Assembly: GCF_003589595.1 (NCBI RefSeq)
Contig: NW_020655550.1
Location: 5,556-69,555 of the forward strand
Length of the DNA stretch: 64,000 bases
Direction: 5' to 3'
Origin: Hyposmocoma kahamanoa
Taxonomy: Eukaryota; Arthropoda; Insecta; Lepidoptera; Cosmopterigidae
Shown: one piece after another, positions 32,201-41,448 of the stretch
Layout: each line of letters begins with the position of its first letter
Position numbering within the stretch: the stretch's first letter is position 1
Program-made: the position numbers and the translations under genes
The notes under the pieces: model-generated
What the model saw: the letters and a program-made list of their open reading frames with translations, nothing else
What the model was told of the DNA's origin: nothing
Database searches by the model: none

Positions 32201-33336
32201 GTTACCTTTAAATAACAATAACACTATTTATTTATCAGTTGATCGAAAATAACTAAATATAAATAAAAAAGGAAAGAGCGAGAAGAGAGAGAAAACAAAG
32301 GTGTTCGTTTCGTGAATTCATAAAAGTACTCAAAATTTTCACATAGCCCATTTGTTTGTGTCAGTTTGGATGTTTCGCGAAATATAGAACTATTTCGGTT
32401 GGTGTACCATTACACTGTTGAAATACACGCGCATGCGTATTGCAATCGCGTTGCCGGCTTGAGTGCCGCGCTTGCGACCCACTTGCCGCGCGCAATCGGT
32501 TTGCACATCGATTAGAACACGTCGGGCGACATATATATTATATTATGTATATAAATAAATATTATACGACTATGTTGTGGTTTAGCAGGAGAATCAGATC
32601 ACACAATACTAAAGTTTTACGTGTTATGTGCACTTAATATTTACATATCTCCACAACCAAAACAACATGTTTAAAGTAGGCGACTCATTATATATATATA
32701 TACTCAGTCATTTAAGCAAGTACTTAAAATTTCAGTCGTTTATATCAAAATAAACTTTAAATTTGAAAAGAATAAGGCTGCATTTTCAACATTACAACTG
32801 AGGTACATTCTAAAGTAGGAAAACAGATAGCAATGCAGTAATGTTGAAGTCACAGTTACGAAACTGTTCCATTAAAAGATCATAATATTTACGTACAAAT
32901 ACATACACACAGAGAAAAATTTTCAAATTGTAATAAGTAATTTCTTATTGCCCATGAAGGGCACTTATTTGTGGACATGAAATATTATTGCATATGACGT
33001 TTATTGTTACTTTCAAACTTACAACAGTAACGCAGCTCAATTTTTTTTTATTCGCAATTGCTTATTAATTACATATATTATTATTAATTAAACAAACAAT
33101 TAAAATTTGTATTTATATGGCTTTACAACGTACTATGTACTTAGACTCATTAGTAGGTATTAATCAAAATTTGTAGTACTAGGTATATAAAAAAAAATTA
33201 AAATTTATGACGAATGATTACGGAAATGAAAAAAAATTAAAATTAAAATATTTGGAAACTTACGCAACGGCACGAGTTCCAAGCTTCCATGCCACCACAA
33301 ACAAGACACTAATAACAAACTCGCGTACCTGAACAT
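20104..33336 (-). CDS. Juvenile hormone binding protein / takeout family gene, five exons
   Basis: It encodes a secreted lipid-carrier-like protein of 255 residues. Relatives bind juvenile hormone or other hydrophobic ligands in insect hemolymph or sensory fluid; the ligand here cannot be told. Joining 33336-33264, 29904-29679, 27634-27504, 22463-22308 and 20285-20104 gives one frame of 768 bases. All introns are GT-AG and split codons match. Residues 1 to about 20 form a hydrophobic signal peptide (MFRYASLLLVSCLWW). The mature part opens with LPDFIHPC and the family cysteine pair C31-x6-C38, then KGIPEAGIPSLDPL (52-65), LKMTFHNGKLIGLS (79-92), GNAKIKIWN (137-145) and NLTNLFRG (184-191). Possible N-glycosylation sites are N70, N115, N184 and N228. 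C94 and C114 are extra cysteines beyond the basic takeout pattern. The chosen Met is the first ATG in frame; the upstream extension has only a GTG. Confidence 0.95.
20385..20515 (-). repeat. Family C repeat, copy 1
   Basis: On the minus strand it carries GCGGTTATGTGGGACTCCTG, TATACCCACTAAAACCCAGC, CCATAGAGAGACGACTCAGG and GCATGCTACTGGG. It matches 58240-58425. The GC-rich layout resembles the untranslated region of a LINE, but that is a guess. Confidence 0.6.
20785..21050 (+). mobile_element. tRNA-derived SINE, family S1
   Basis: The body runs from TTTATTGAATTGATT to CAAATACAAAGACACGACG. It is followed by TTCCGTGGCTTAGTTGG and AGTTCGAATCCGGCCGGATC and a TTTC-repeat tail. It is inserted in intron 4 on the strand opposite the gene. 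Confidence 0.8.
22308..22463 (-). CDS. JHBP-family gene, exon 4
   Basis: The acceptor is TTTCGTAG before GGAATC and the donor is ATTA followed by GTAAGT. It encodes residues 144-196: NQRIRLEVLEKVV, KGDGHYKINSYKYKADYGTD and LKLNLTNLFRG. The LxNLFxG signature is strongly conserved in the family. Confidence 0.95.
22573..22636 (+). mobile_element. SINE head, family S2 (tRNA-like)
   Basis: CTGTTGCCGAACAGTTACCA, a CTACGCAGAAGTCCC segment and a clean B box GGGTTCGATTC are present. The body is absent, so it is a truncated SINE and not a tRNA gene. Confidence 0.6.
23304..24822 (-). mobile_element. Putative pogo-type DNA transposon remnant with ten GGATAGTTGCC motifs
   Basis: The ends are inverted: left TGTGAAAGCCGGATAGTTGC, right (reversed) GGGTAAAATCCGGATAGTTG. 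Each is directly flanked by TA, the target duplication of the Tc1/mariner/pogo group. Inside are ten copies of an 11-base motif GGATA(G/C)TTGCC allowing one mismatch. Forward copies start at 23314, 23490, 23510, 23542, 23561, 24410 and 24462; reverse copies at 24441, 24784 and 24801. They cluster at the two ends, as transposase-binding sites do. The interior keeps only a terminal zinc-finger exon (23815-24212) and donor-like sites at the 5' side (minus strand, near 24725 and 24605). Assignment to pogo is inferred from the PHD-like exon and the TA flanks; the catalytic exon is missing. Confidence 0.6.
23815..24228 (-). pseudogene. PHD-like zinc-finger terminal exon of a transposase
   Basis: The open frame encodes up to 137 residues. 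A basic, serine-rich stretch (ERRALRKRRIQIYSSDSENE) is followed by a C-terminal cross-brace finger: CVECFENY, then DWIQCQICRMWLHETC, then NNCMRCGK. Eight Cys/His positions fit the PHD pattern. Such fingers end many insect pogo/CENP-B-like DDE proteins. A strong acceptor (TTTCTAG) precedes GTAACACAG at 24212, so it is most likely the last exon, though an ATG at 24228 could start a short free-standing protein. The catalytic DDE exon that should lie upstream is absent inside the inverted ends, suggesting an internally deleted element. Confidence 0.65.
25598..25790 (-). pseudogene. C-terminal fragment of a non-LTR retrotransposon
   Basis: The minus frame reads SACECGGFSQTMAHLLTCPA followed by CPYICTREDLYNATDN. 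It fits the C-x-C...H-x4-C zinc-knuckle-like tail that closes many insect LINE reverse transcriptases. Only this tail remains. Confidence 0.7.
25815..25955 (+). mobile_element. tRNA-derived SINE, family S4, body
   Basis: GACCAATTTGGGAAATGAAT, TTTGGGTGTTCTGGAGTGAA, CTCTGGTACTCACAGTAC, AATTCCCTGGTTTGAGACCA and CAATTGGTGTGGTTGTGTGG are shared in order with the other S4 copies. The tRNA-like head is missing. Confidence 0.65.
26870..27400. other. GC-rich block of unknown type in intron 3
   Basis: About 530 bases are much richer in G+C than the surrounding intron and end about 100 bases before exon 3. Frames are broken on both strands. Local inverted pieces occur (TATTCCGGAGAGATACCGG; GCATCCGCTAGTTGTGCAATGCACAAC). 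It could be the 5' untranslated region of a LINE or a structured RNA. I cannot assign it. Confidence 0.4.
27504..27634 (-). CDS. JHBP-family gene, exon 3
   Basis: Acceptor TGATAG before GTCGCGG; donor AAAATCT followed by GTAAGC. It encodes residues 100-144: REKRTFIFELHC, NFTIKGHYSLQGRLLLFNLD and TDGNAKIKI. C114 lies here. The beta-strand pattern aligns with the middle of takeout proteins, and the distance between GLS (exon 2) and GHYS is as in the family, so no exon seems to be missing. Confidence 0.95.
27833..27928 (+). pseudogene. Truncated THAP zinc-finger start
   Basis: A 31-residue frame begins MPYCAVLECKSDSRTKNMTR, then GGIPYHRI, and stops. This matches the N-terminus of THAP domains: Met-Pro, C-x4-C spacing, then a His in an (F/Y)HR context. 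The downstream half of the domain, with tryptophan, the C-x2-H pair and the AVPTIF-like end, is not found nearby. No good splice donor is seen before the stop. It may be the first exon of a P-element-like transposase, a remnant, or the start of an antisense host gene. Confidence 0.55.
29027..29191 (+). promoter_or_regulatory. TATA-type promoter-like site with a 24-codon ORF
   Basis: TATAAAAG at 29027-29034 is followed about 43 bases on by TCAACTCG, a possible initiator. A small frame at 29117-29191 begins MNRKLFRTGLVLFRV. The site is antisense inside intron 2. No longer coding sequence follows, so it may be a relic or chance. Confidence 0.25.
29584..29619. repeat. Near-perfect palindrome, 17-bp stem
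   Basis: CCATAGATTTAGTATAT and its exact reverse complement are separated by AG. It lies in intron 2, 60 bases past the exon 2 donor, and could form a hairpin in the pre-mRNA. Confidence 0.9.
29679..29904 (-). CDS. JHBP-family gene, exon 2
   Basis: Acceptor TTCTCAG before CGGACTTT; donor AGTTTC followed by GTAAGTAG. It encodes residues 25-100: DFIHPCAELTDEC with the conserved cysteine pair, ALPGIVKGIPEAGIPSLDPL, and LKMTFHNGKLIGLSTC. C94 lies near its end. This is the most diagnostic exon of the family. Confidence 0.96.
30056..30329 (-). mobile_element. Family A retroposon-like repeat
   Basis: It is near complete on the minus strand, from the GAGCTCCTTGTGAAAGAGTT start to the GATATTATAAAAAAA end. 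It lies in intron 1 in the same orientation as the gene. Confidence 0.85.
30360..30440 (+). mobile_element. tRNA-like SINE head
   Basis: TTCGGCAGCTCGGTAACTTG, and a perfect T-arm GTGGGTTCAAGTCCCAC, followed by CGGGTCTGAGATATTATACC. A matching acceptor stem and anticodon stem are lacking, so I read it as a SINE head. Confidence 0.5.
33264..33336 (-). CDS. JHBP-family gene, exon 1 with signal peptide
   Basis: The exon runs from ATG at 33336-33334 to a strong donor (CGTTGC followed by GTAAGTTT). It encodes MFRYASLLLVSCLWWHGSLE and then LVPL: a short positive start, a hydrophobic core and a small-residue cleavage region. It ends with one base of codon 25, completed by exon 2 to give Pro. Confidence 0.92.
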
Positions 33337-33692
33337 TTTTTTTTTTATTAATCTTAAGTCCGTATTAGTGCGATAATGCCGAGGTGCGTTTAGCGAATGG
33401 CGCCTCGCTTCCACCGTGTGTCTTACGGATATTTAATTTTGAGCTGTAATTAAACACTTCAAGGACTCAAAGGCAGTTTTCATAAGTCTTATTGCATTTG
33501 CACATTGGATGTTGTGAACGTCCGAAGAAAAAGTTAGTGTGTCATGGATTTTTGTGAATACACGTACGCGAGCTCGTAATTGATATTTGCGATCCCTGTT
33601 TTTACTGTCTGTTTTATGTAAATTTTTTCATCGAATACCTGCTGATTGATTGCTATCAGGTTAAGTTAACAATTTACCACAATCATTTTGAA
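33337..33692. other. Region just upstream of the JHBP-family start codon
   Basis: It should hold the 5' UTR and promoter of the minus-strand gene. A GC-richer patch (33365-33420) and an AATTAAATATCC-like AT box near 33430 are visible. No canonical TATA and initiator pair can be fixed with confidence. Confidence 0.35.
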
Positions 33693-33823
33693 GTGAATTT
33701 TTTTATAAAATTAAATATCTACTAAGATATTTAATTCTATAAAATATAAAAGTGAATTTTTTTTATAGAATTAATCTTACCTTATTAATCTTAGTAGATA
33801 TTTAATTCTATAAAAAAATTCAC
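33693..33823. repeat. Inverted repeat with 35-bp arms
   Basis: Arms 33693-33727 and 33789-33823 are complementary with one mismatch (GTGAATTTTTTTATA, AAATATCTACTAAGA). A third, partial copy of the arm sequence lies in the loop near 33750-33773. It may be a small foldback element; a family A copy begins three bases later. Confidence 0.85.
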
Positions 33824-33825
33824 AG

Positions 33826-34088
33826 CAATGAGCTCCTTGTGAAAGAGTTCGTCCAGGCAAGTACTGCCACCTACTTATTTCTGCCGCCAAGCAGTAATGT
33901 GAGCATTGCTGTGCTCCGGGTTTGAAGGGTACTGGTGAAATTACAGGCACATGGGACTTATTAATTTCTGTCTCAGCGAGACGGGCGCAGTGGCAGTGCT
34001 CCTCAGATTATTGCGATTTGAAGCTCTGAGTGGCACTGCAACTGTTATGGACGGGTGTGTCGGTTAGTACCAGATATTATATAAAAAA
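33826..34088 (+). mobile_element. Family A retroposon-like repeat
   Basis: GAGCTCCTTGTGAAAGAGTT start block, GCCGCCAAGCAGTAATGTGA, ACGGGCGCAGTGGCAGTG core and TGGACGGGTGTGTCGG near the 3' end, which is slightly shortened. It lies about 0.5-0.75 kb upstream of the JHBP-family start codon. Confidence 0.85.
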
Positions 34089-34349
34089 TCACTAAGCATA
34101 ATAATTTTATTAAATTAATTATATTAAATAGAACTACATAGGTCTTAATTTATTCTAGTTATTGAACTTTTAATCTATGGCGTGTGGTTCTGTCGCAACC
34201 AGAAAAATGACACATCACCAACATACAATTTCATGCAACACGCTCTAGTCTTCACAGTACAATATTATGTTTGTTTTTCTAGCACATAGTATGTAGAATT
34301 TGACTATCAGAACACTGCAGAGTTGCATGTTGTGATAAATAATTAATTA

Positions 34350-34654
34350 GTAGCAGTAGAGCCTCTTGCGCAAGAGTCCAGGGAAGGACAGAGCAGGAAG
34401 AACTTATTTCTGTCGCCAAGTAGTAATGTGAGCAATTACTGCGTTCTGGTTTTGAAGAGTGATGGTGCTGGTGAAATTACAGGCACACGGGACTTTTCAA
34501 TTTACGTCAGAGGGTGACGGGCGCGTTGGCAGTGCCCGTCAGATCTTTGCGATTTAATAATCTGAACGGCACTGCAACTGTTATGGACAGGCGTGTTGCT
34601 TACCACCAGGCGCACGACTTGTTCGTCTCGTCACTTGTTATCATAAAAAAATAA
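34350..34654 (+). mobile_element. Family A retroposon-like repeat
   Basis: It is near full length, with TAGTAGCAGTAGAGCCTCTT at the start, the GTGCTGGTGAAATTACAGGC core and GTTATCATAAAAAAATAAAT at the end. It is a direct repeat of the copy 260 bases before it. Confidence 0.85.
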
Positions 34655-35370
34655 ATAATCTCTCTATATATGATATTATTTTCTTGTCTTACTACTAGGA
34701 TACACAAAAACTAAATTTGATTTGTCCAAAATTACGATCCACAATGACAACTTTTCAGTAGAGAGGTTTAAAGTGTTTTGTATTATTTTTCAATGTTTTT
34801 GCTGTGTTTTTTGTTTTCGTACGACTTCCTGTCGTGCTAGCTCTACAGATGTGATTGTGAACGTCAGTGAATGTGCGTAGAATTATATTTTGCTATTGCG
34901 TTTCTCCCATATTTGTGTTTTGTCGCTTTCTTCACTCCATTCCGCTATAGTCCACACCGTCCACTTCAAGGAGAATTATAAAATTTCACATATGTTATAT
35001 AATTTGTTTTATGTAATTCATATTACTTATTTAGGTACTATTACGTAATAAAAGCATAAATTGACGTATGGTCACATCTGGCGTCATGTGGTGGTACGAT
35101 ATAAGGATACTTTATTATAAACGTGAATATCTCCTCCATTTCCTCCTATTTTGTGATTGTTCATGATACATTTATGAGATTTCGTATATTAGTAAAAAAT
35201 GTACCTATACAGCATGTAAAAGGATCCAGAGTGGACCTCAAAATTTATTCTTGTTCTTTTGACAATTTCGATTCTTTTGTACTCTCGTTTGTTTCACAAC
35301 TACCACAAAGGCACATACTGCTCTTATTGATAACATAAAGATATAATAGACTCTCATTTTGTATTTGGTA
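34655..35370. other. No recognised gene
   Basis: A short plus-strand frame at 35123-35338 lacks recognisable motifs. Confidence 0.5.
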
Positions 35371-35371
35371 T

Positions 35372-35719
35372 AGGACGATGCGACCGCAACCTCCTCGAAA
35401 GCCTTGGTTTGACGGTGCAGGACTCTTTAGGGAATCTCTTTTTCAGCATTTGGAGTCACGTCTGGTTGCATTCCACTAAATAAATTTTATCACTTAATAG
35501 ATTAAAGCCTCAACCCTCTACGATTATTGCAAAAGAATAGAAGACCTGATCCATCTGTTACTGGAGTGTGACCACACTAGGGCCACAAGAGTGCGATTTG
35601 GAATTGAGGAGATTGGACGTAATGGAGGTATAAATATTGTTCTGTTAAACCCCTTACAGAAAAAAGTCAAAAAGATTTATACTTATGTAATCTATTGCAT
35701 CAAATCTAAAAATAACTAA
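35372..35719 (+). pseudogene. C-terminal fragment of a non-LTR retrotransposon
   Basis: The frame from 35525 reads YCKRIEDLIHLLLECDHTRA and then a basic tail ending IYCIKSKNN and TAA at 35719. The C...H-x4-C pattern is the zinc-knuckle-like end of insect LINE reverse transcriptases. Upstream sequence is too decayed to read. Confidence 0.6.
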
Positions 35720-38679
35720 CTAACTGACCCTAATTGACCATACAATTTGAGCTTCCCTGTATTCCCTATAAACACCATATAGTAAAGAGTTAAAGACCTT
35801 GTTAAAAGTTTTAAAAAAACTCTCATTTTACGTGATATATGCACTGCAATGATATAAGTAGTTGTAAGGCAATTTTGCTTTCAGTCTACTGGAAAATAAC
35901 GAGCAATTTGATGAAATGAAAGCAGTAGTCGTCCTCACACTCTGGTACTCCCTGAGAGATAGGAAGTAGCCTAGAGATAAGTTAACTGAGCCTTAACACG
36001 AGTGGGTTACGTTCGTCATTATGCGAGTAAATACACGATACTATCTGGATACGACCTTACTAAAAAATACAACATCTTATTATTAGAAATCACCCTCTAG
36101 TTTAATTTTCCGTTAGTTTAAGAATGCTATGCAATGCCACGACTTAGGTGCACTCATCTATAGGTAAGCTATACCAAATTGTCCTTTTTAAATGGGGTAA
36201 AGCAGAATATTCAAAGATTTTCTTGTCAGATATAAAACTTTACGTGTGGTTACTGTTGATTTAGTTTTAATATGTGACTAAATAAAATCTTTGTTATTGT
36301 TAGCTACGTCATTAGCTCGTCATTAAACTCTTGCACAAAATAAATAAAATTGACATTGTGTTATTTTTGTGTAAAAAATTATGTTACCAAGTCATTTCAC
36401 ATGTTTCACCTTTTTTGTTCAACACTTATTTTATTGTTTTATGTCGTTAAAAAAAACAAGGCTTACAAAAACCTTACAGCTCAATTTTAAAAAGTTCTCT
36501 GTTTGTGAATAAATGTGAACAAATTTGAAAATTTCGTTTCGGAATTTCCATTCATGAACTTATCTTTCGGCGACCTCGGTGGCCCAAACGCTTCGGACCA
36601 ATTTGGAAGGTCTTTTCTAAATTGGTTTTAGATTGTATATTCTGGGTGATGCCGCGGAGTGAATTCAATTGCTCTTGTGTGGTTGTCTGGTCATGTTGAT
36701 TCGTATCATTTATTATCTTACTGTTTGTACGATATGTTTTTGAATTGTCTAATTTGCATACATTTATTGAAAGGTAATATTTCTTTTTTAAATTACATTC
36801 TGTTGGAGATTTAAATAAAACCCGGCATTGAAAAGGTTGAATCCACAAAAAATAAGGAAAAATCTCGTGGCTAGTTTTTTCGTGGTAACTTATTTTAACA
36901 ATTCAGTAGCATTTTACGTAAAATTACTCGTCTATTCCCCGTAGTTCCATGTACTCAGTTCCACGTAACGTTACTTATTGCTGCGTTTATTATTTGATGG
37001 TTACAATAAATAGTTATCCTATGTGTTCAGTCAAGGTTAGGGAGCTATTGGTTAAAGAAGACGATAAATAAAGATTTACCTTATTGAACTTTAATTTAAA
37101 AAAAAAACACAATTAACACAATACGAAGTCGAACAAAGATAGTATAATAATACTATGTAGTACAGAAATGTAACATAAGTATATTTCTGAATTGGGTGAT
37201 TTCCTCAAGTTGCAGCACAAAAGTTGTTTCATATTCATTGTAATTTCATTATTTACAGCTTCATGATATTCTAAAGACTCAAGACAATACGCAAGGAGGT
37301 CTAATTATGTGCAACGAGATAAAACTTTAAACATTGTTACTGCAGGATATTGTTCTGTTGGCGACAATGTCTATCAACGTTAAACATATTTTCTTTAAAC
37401 TATACACTTCGCCTTCACAATATCCAACTTTAAATGAACGTAAACCATGTGCCGTGTAAATCCTACGAGTGAGGTCCTTTGATGTATTCAAAGGCAAATG
37501 ATGTGGTAACTAGCAACCCGCAACAGACCTTGACACGAACACGTCATTGTGTACACAGTACAGTCAGGTACGAAAACAGCGTGGCCTCAGACGTGGCTTA
37601 TGACTGCGACGCGATAGTCGTAGTAAAACCATCTTGCGTCATTCTCTAAACATTGGTTCCACACGTGTGTTAGACGGTCTGAATCTAATAACGACTTTGT
37701 GACCAACAACGTTTCACGTAGTGGAGGGTTGGGCTATTTAGTTTTTAAACGTTTTACGCAGTAAGGAGCTAATAGGTATTTGAGTTATTAAAAGTATGTT
37801 TCAAAAAGTTGATATTTTATTACAGCTCATTTTAATTATGATTACAAAAACTGTTACACTACACAATTTACAGTTAAGTCATTTGCTAACAAAATTTTAT
37901 AGAAACTGACTGTACTTTACCTATCGCCTTGAGTAATTTTTTGAGTCGACATTGTTTTCTTATTTCGTTTGGTTTTCAATGACAAAAATAAACGTTATTA
38001 CTGTATAAGCATGGGAAATTTCAGTATTATGTACGAGTTATTTGATAATTTTCGTACATTAATTCACGGTCAGCTATTTACAATATAAAGAAGTGTTTAT
38101 TACATTTCCGACACTAGAACTATAATATAAATTAATATGAGCAAGTAGGGCAACTCCCGCCTGGCGCGTAAATGCCTGCACTTCACTCGGAACGTAGAGC
38201 TGTTAAATTATTATTTTAGTTGTACCTGCAACATGGAAACATAATTTGAAAAGATAAGGCGTTCATCACAGTATTCTCGTGCTATATTGAAATAACCTTT
38301 GTTAAATGCAGTAGGTATTTTTGTATTGGTATTTTTCTACCAGGATCTCGGATTTGTGCCTTCATAATGGATATGATTATGAAATAGAAATGAAATGTTG
38401 AACAATTTGAATTTGAGGCAATCTTGTTTAAACCACCACAAACACACATAGAGAAACATATATACTTTTTGATGTCGTTTTTTAAACCCCGCTTCAATTC
38501 TATAAGGAATGACCCGTGAGACAACTCGCTCTATGCAACGCGAGTGCACTGCAAGAGTAAGCGAATAACGCGTCCGTACACGGTGCGCGACGGGCGTGCA
38601 CACATATAGGCCGCGTTGCTGCGTTGGTTGGAGTTAAATTATACTATGCTAGAACGACTACATTGTAGATTTTTTTGTT
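35720..38679. other. Stretch without a recognised gene
   Basis: Apart from an S4 SINE body at 36595, only AT-rich sequence and chance open frames are seen. A GC-rich patch at 38510-38630 could be a CpG-type promoter for a minus-strand transcript, but nothing coding follows it that I can recognise. Confidence 0.45.
36595..36705 (+). mobile_element. tRNA-derived SINE, family S4, body fragment
   Basis: GGACCAATTTGGAAGGTCTT, TAAATTGGTTTTAGATTG, TATTCTGGGTGATGCCG and GGAGTGAATTCAATTGCTCT follow the S4 order. Confidence 0.6.
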
Positions 38680-38859
38680 TTATTTTTCATAATATCAAGT
38701 GATGGGACGAACAAGTCGTGCGCCTGGTAAGCTTCACGCCTGTCCATAGCAGTTGCAGTGCCACTCAGCGCTTTAAATCGCAAAGATCTAAGGAGTACAG
38801 CCACTGCGCTCGTCACCCTGAGATATAAGTTGACAAGTCCCATGTGCCATTTAATTCCA
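38680..38859 (-). mobile_element. Family A retroposon-like repeat, 5'-truncated
   Basis: It holds the A-rich end (ATATTATGAAAAATAAAAC), CAGGCGCACGACTTGTTCG (as complement), the CACTGCGCTCGTCACCCTGA block and CAAGTCCCATGTGCC. The start block is missing. Confidence 0.8.
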
Positions 38860-38999
38860 CGCTCACAGATTGCTCACGAAGTTTTCCTTCAACTGTGGGG
38901 ATTAGTGTGCGAAATACAATTTCCAACAATAATTTGTGATAATGAGCTTGAAATGAGCGGAACGAGTATTGGTGATTGAGCAAAGTTTACAAATTAGCA

Positions 39000-39419
39000 A
39001 CAATAGCCGCAGCCGACGACGAGTTCAACAATGATGAAAAAGGTGTTCACACGGTGGTCAAGCAGAGGCACGAATCACAAAGGAAATAAATGCATTGAGC
39101 CAGTGTTAACAAATTAAGCCAGTTCCATTCACAATACGTGCCCAATGATCTGATAAAATGGCTCTTAATTTGAATCAACAATGGTATGTCGATTCCAAAA
39201 TCATACTTCGACATCCTGAAGTTCCTTTTATCCAATCAGTTTGTGTTGTTACATGAAAGGGAGATACTTTACGAATCGCCTGATGCATAATTTGCGGCTC
39301 ACGATTTATTATAATCTTTCTACTAATATGTTGTTTGACTTTTGATGAGTATGTTTAGTTACTTATGTAAGCACTTTTGTGTATGGTTGTTCTTGACTAT
39401 TGGTAGGGAAGAGTCAGTA
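39000..39419. other. No recognised gene
   Basis: AT-rich sequence on the 3' side of the RNase H remnant; it may be decayed LINE sequence. Confidence 0.35.
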
Positions 39420-39877
39420 GCCAGGTTCTAGTCCTACAGCTCTATCGATCTTCGACCCTTTTTTGGCCAGTTTATCTGCTGCATCATTCTCACGTGAGCT
39501 GCTGTAGAGTTACGTGATTGTTTATACATAAACCTCCACGAATGCTTGATGGAATTCATAAATAATCCCTGACTTTAAGTCATAGCTACTCAGTGCTTGA
39601 AGTACTGACAAGCTGTCGATGAGTATTCGAATGGATTGATTCGTACTCTTCTCGATATGATTGCTTCTGCTGCCAACTATACATATACCTATACATTTAG
39701 CCCTGGAATACTGTGTTGCTTACCTATCGATGTTGATATTGAGGTCTGACTGAGGATTCTGAAAGTACCAGTTCCTGAATTTGTTTTTGATCCATAAGTA
39801 AATATGCGTACCTCTCTGGGTTCAGTCCTTCGTTGGTAATTGGATCTTATTTGTCTTCGGTTTGAAAACTGAAACAA
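39420..39877 (-). pseudogene. RNase H domain remnant of a non-LTR retrotransposon
   Basis: On the minus strand the order fits a LINE-encoded RNase H. VRIFTYGSKTNSGTGTF is the first catalytic block, with the usual TDGS read as TYGS. IRILIDSLSVLQALSSYDLK holds the DS block. After a stop, SRENDAADKLAKKGSKIDRA holds the final catalytic NDAAD. Such domains occur in I- and R1-type LINEs after the reverse transcriptase. Stops and the lost first aspartate show it is dead. Confidence 0.75.
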
Positions 39878-39935
39878 TCGTGAAGAAATTTACATGACGG
39901 AAAATTTTCACTACCCTTGGAAAACGTGTTTTTAA

Positions 39936-39992
39936 ACCTTCCAACCCAATGGCCCTCTCCTCAGACGAGACCTGTGCCCAGTAGTGAGACTT
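39936..39992 (+). mobile_element. SINE S3 tail fragment
   Basis: CCAACCCAATGGCCCTCTCC and GAGACCTGTGCCCAGTAGTG resemble the 3' end of the S3 SINE at 10195. Confidence 0.5.
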
Positions 39993-41448
39993 CTGATGAG
40001 TTCACTTTTATGATAACTATTTTACAAGCCGCATTTCTGTTTCATATGTCTATGATTCTGTCGTACGGACGTCAAATTACAGACGTCATCTCAATAACGT
40101 CGACTCATTCTGCGGTATTTCCGTATATTATTGTAAATTATGTATAGGTACGAAACGTGAACGAAAAGCTCGTCTGGTTCTGCATGATGCTTGGTGTAGG
40201 CCGTATCTGCAAACACTATTCAGGATAGGTTTGATGTCGACATTTTTTTATGACTTTCATGTCATAAAAAGTTACAAATTATTACTTAATTTTATACAAG
40301 GCTACAAATTGTTCGATCTTCGTTTCTTTTCTTAATACAATTATATTACTTTTACTCGTGTGTCTAAAAATAAATCAGAAAAACGAATAATCGCCTTCCC
40401 AATCTTTCTTGAAACTGACACACGCAGTTACAACTTTGCATTCATAATTCTTCTAGGCGATTAACTATCGGCTTGGACGCAAACGGCTGGCATCGTATCA
40501 AAGTATGGAACCGCATTTAAGTAAACCCAAAAGTACAAGTGGCAAGAAGATATACATTATATTATTCTTTTTACTAAATTTGACAACCTTGGTGACTCCC
40601 CATTGTGTGTAGAGAGTTCAATTACCAGATAATAAAAAAGGAGAGAAACGTAGAGAAACTTCTACTTTCTGGTGCAGTGTATGTCTCTAACATTGTTGTA
40701 AGAAACTGCACATAAAGACGGATGTTATCCATGATCTACATAAAGTAATGAAATAATAATGTATGAGTACGGCCATTAAACTCAGGCTCATAGTATTGCC
40801 TAATTTTGCTGTTTAATAAATTAAAATATTCAAAACTGGACTTTGTCGGTTTCCTAACCTCATGTGAACTGTTCCTCGTGGTTTCCCATAGACCGGACGT
40901 ATGACTGGTTTGAATGACTCAATTGCGTTGCTCGATTTTTGTTACTTTTTGTTACACTCAATTTGTTCTGCAATTCCATTGTCAGCGTGGTAACATTTTG
41001 GCGAGCGTCACCGGCTGTTCATAAGCTCTAAAAGGGATTTGGAAAGTAGCCATATTTATAATGGAATTATTTCTGTTTTTGCTATAATATCCTTTAGGTT
41101 TCCTGATGCGGAAAGAGATGATATAGCTACATTAATATATGACTTACAACAGATTACTAAATGTACACACTGATGAATACAAAATTTCAAAATTCCTATC
41201 GCAATATTTCGTGTTTTTATACATGTTTTGATACAAATCGTCTGTTTATCATACATTAGCTCATGCGTACATGAAACTTTTGCATTATCTGGGTAAACAA
41301 ATACAAGCAAGCAAGCAATCCTGGCAAGCCTGGACTTGCTAGGATTTTGGCCCATCACTTTTGCTTTCTACTAAAATTTTACAAACCTTACTTTAATTTA
41401 GGAAATTAATTGAGTTACAATAAATAAGAGAATAGAAGTAAATTAGGT
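39993..41448. other. No recognised gene
   Basis: AT-rich sequence with chance frames only. Confidence 0.5.

Larger units (their letters stand above)
29905..33263 (-). other. Intron 1 of the JHBP-family gene
   Basis: About 3.4 kb. A family A repeat and a tRNA-like SINE head lie close to exon 2. The stretch 30450-33260 holds no recognised gene. A CpG-richer patch near 32430-32520 has short open frames of no recognisable kind. Confidence 0.85.

Noticed and set aside
20104..33336. A coordinated gene cluster or novel defence-like system
   Set aside because: Only one host gene is supported. The other coding pieces are unrelated transposon remnants scattered in both orientations.
33205..33414. Longer N-terminus for the JHBP-family protein
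   Set aside because: The extension would start at GTG and place a charged stretch before the signal peptide. The ATG at 33336 gives a normal secreted protein.
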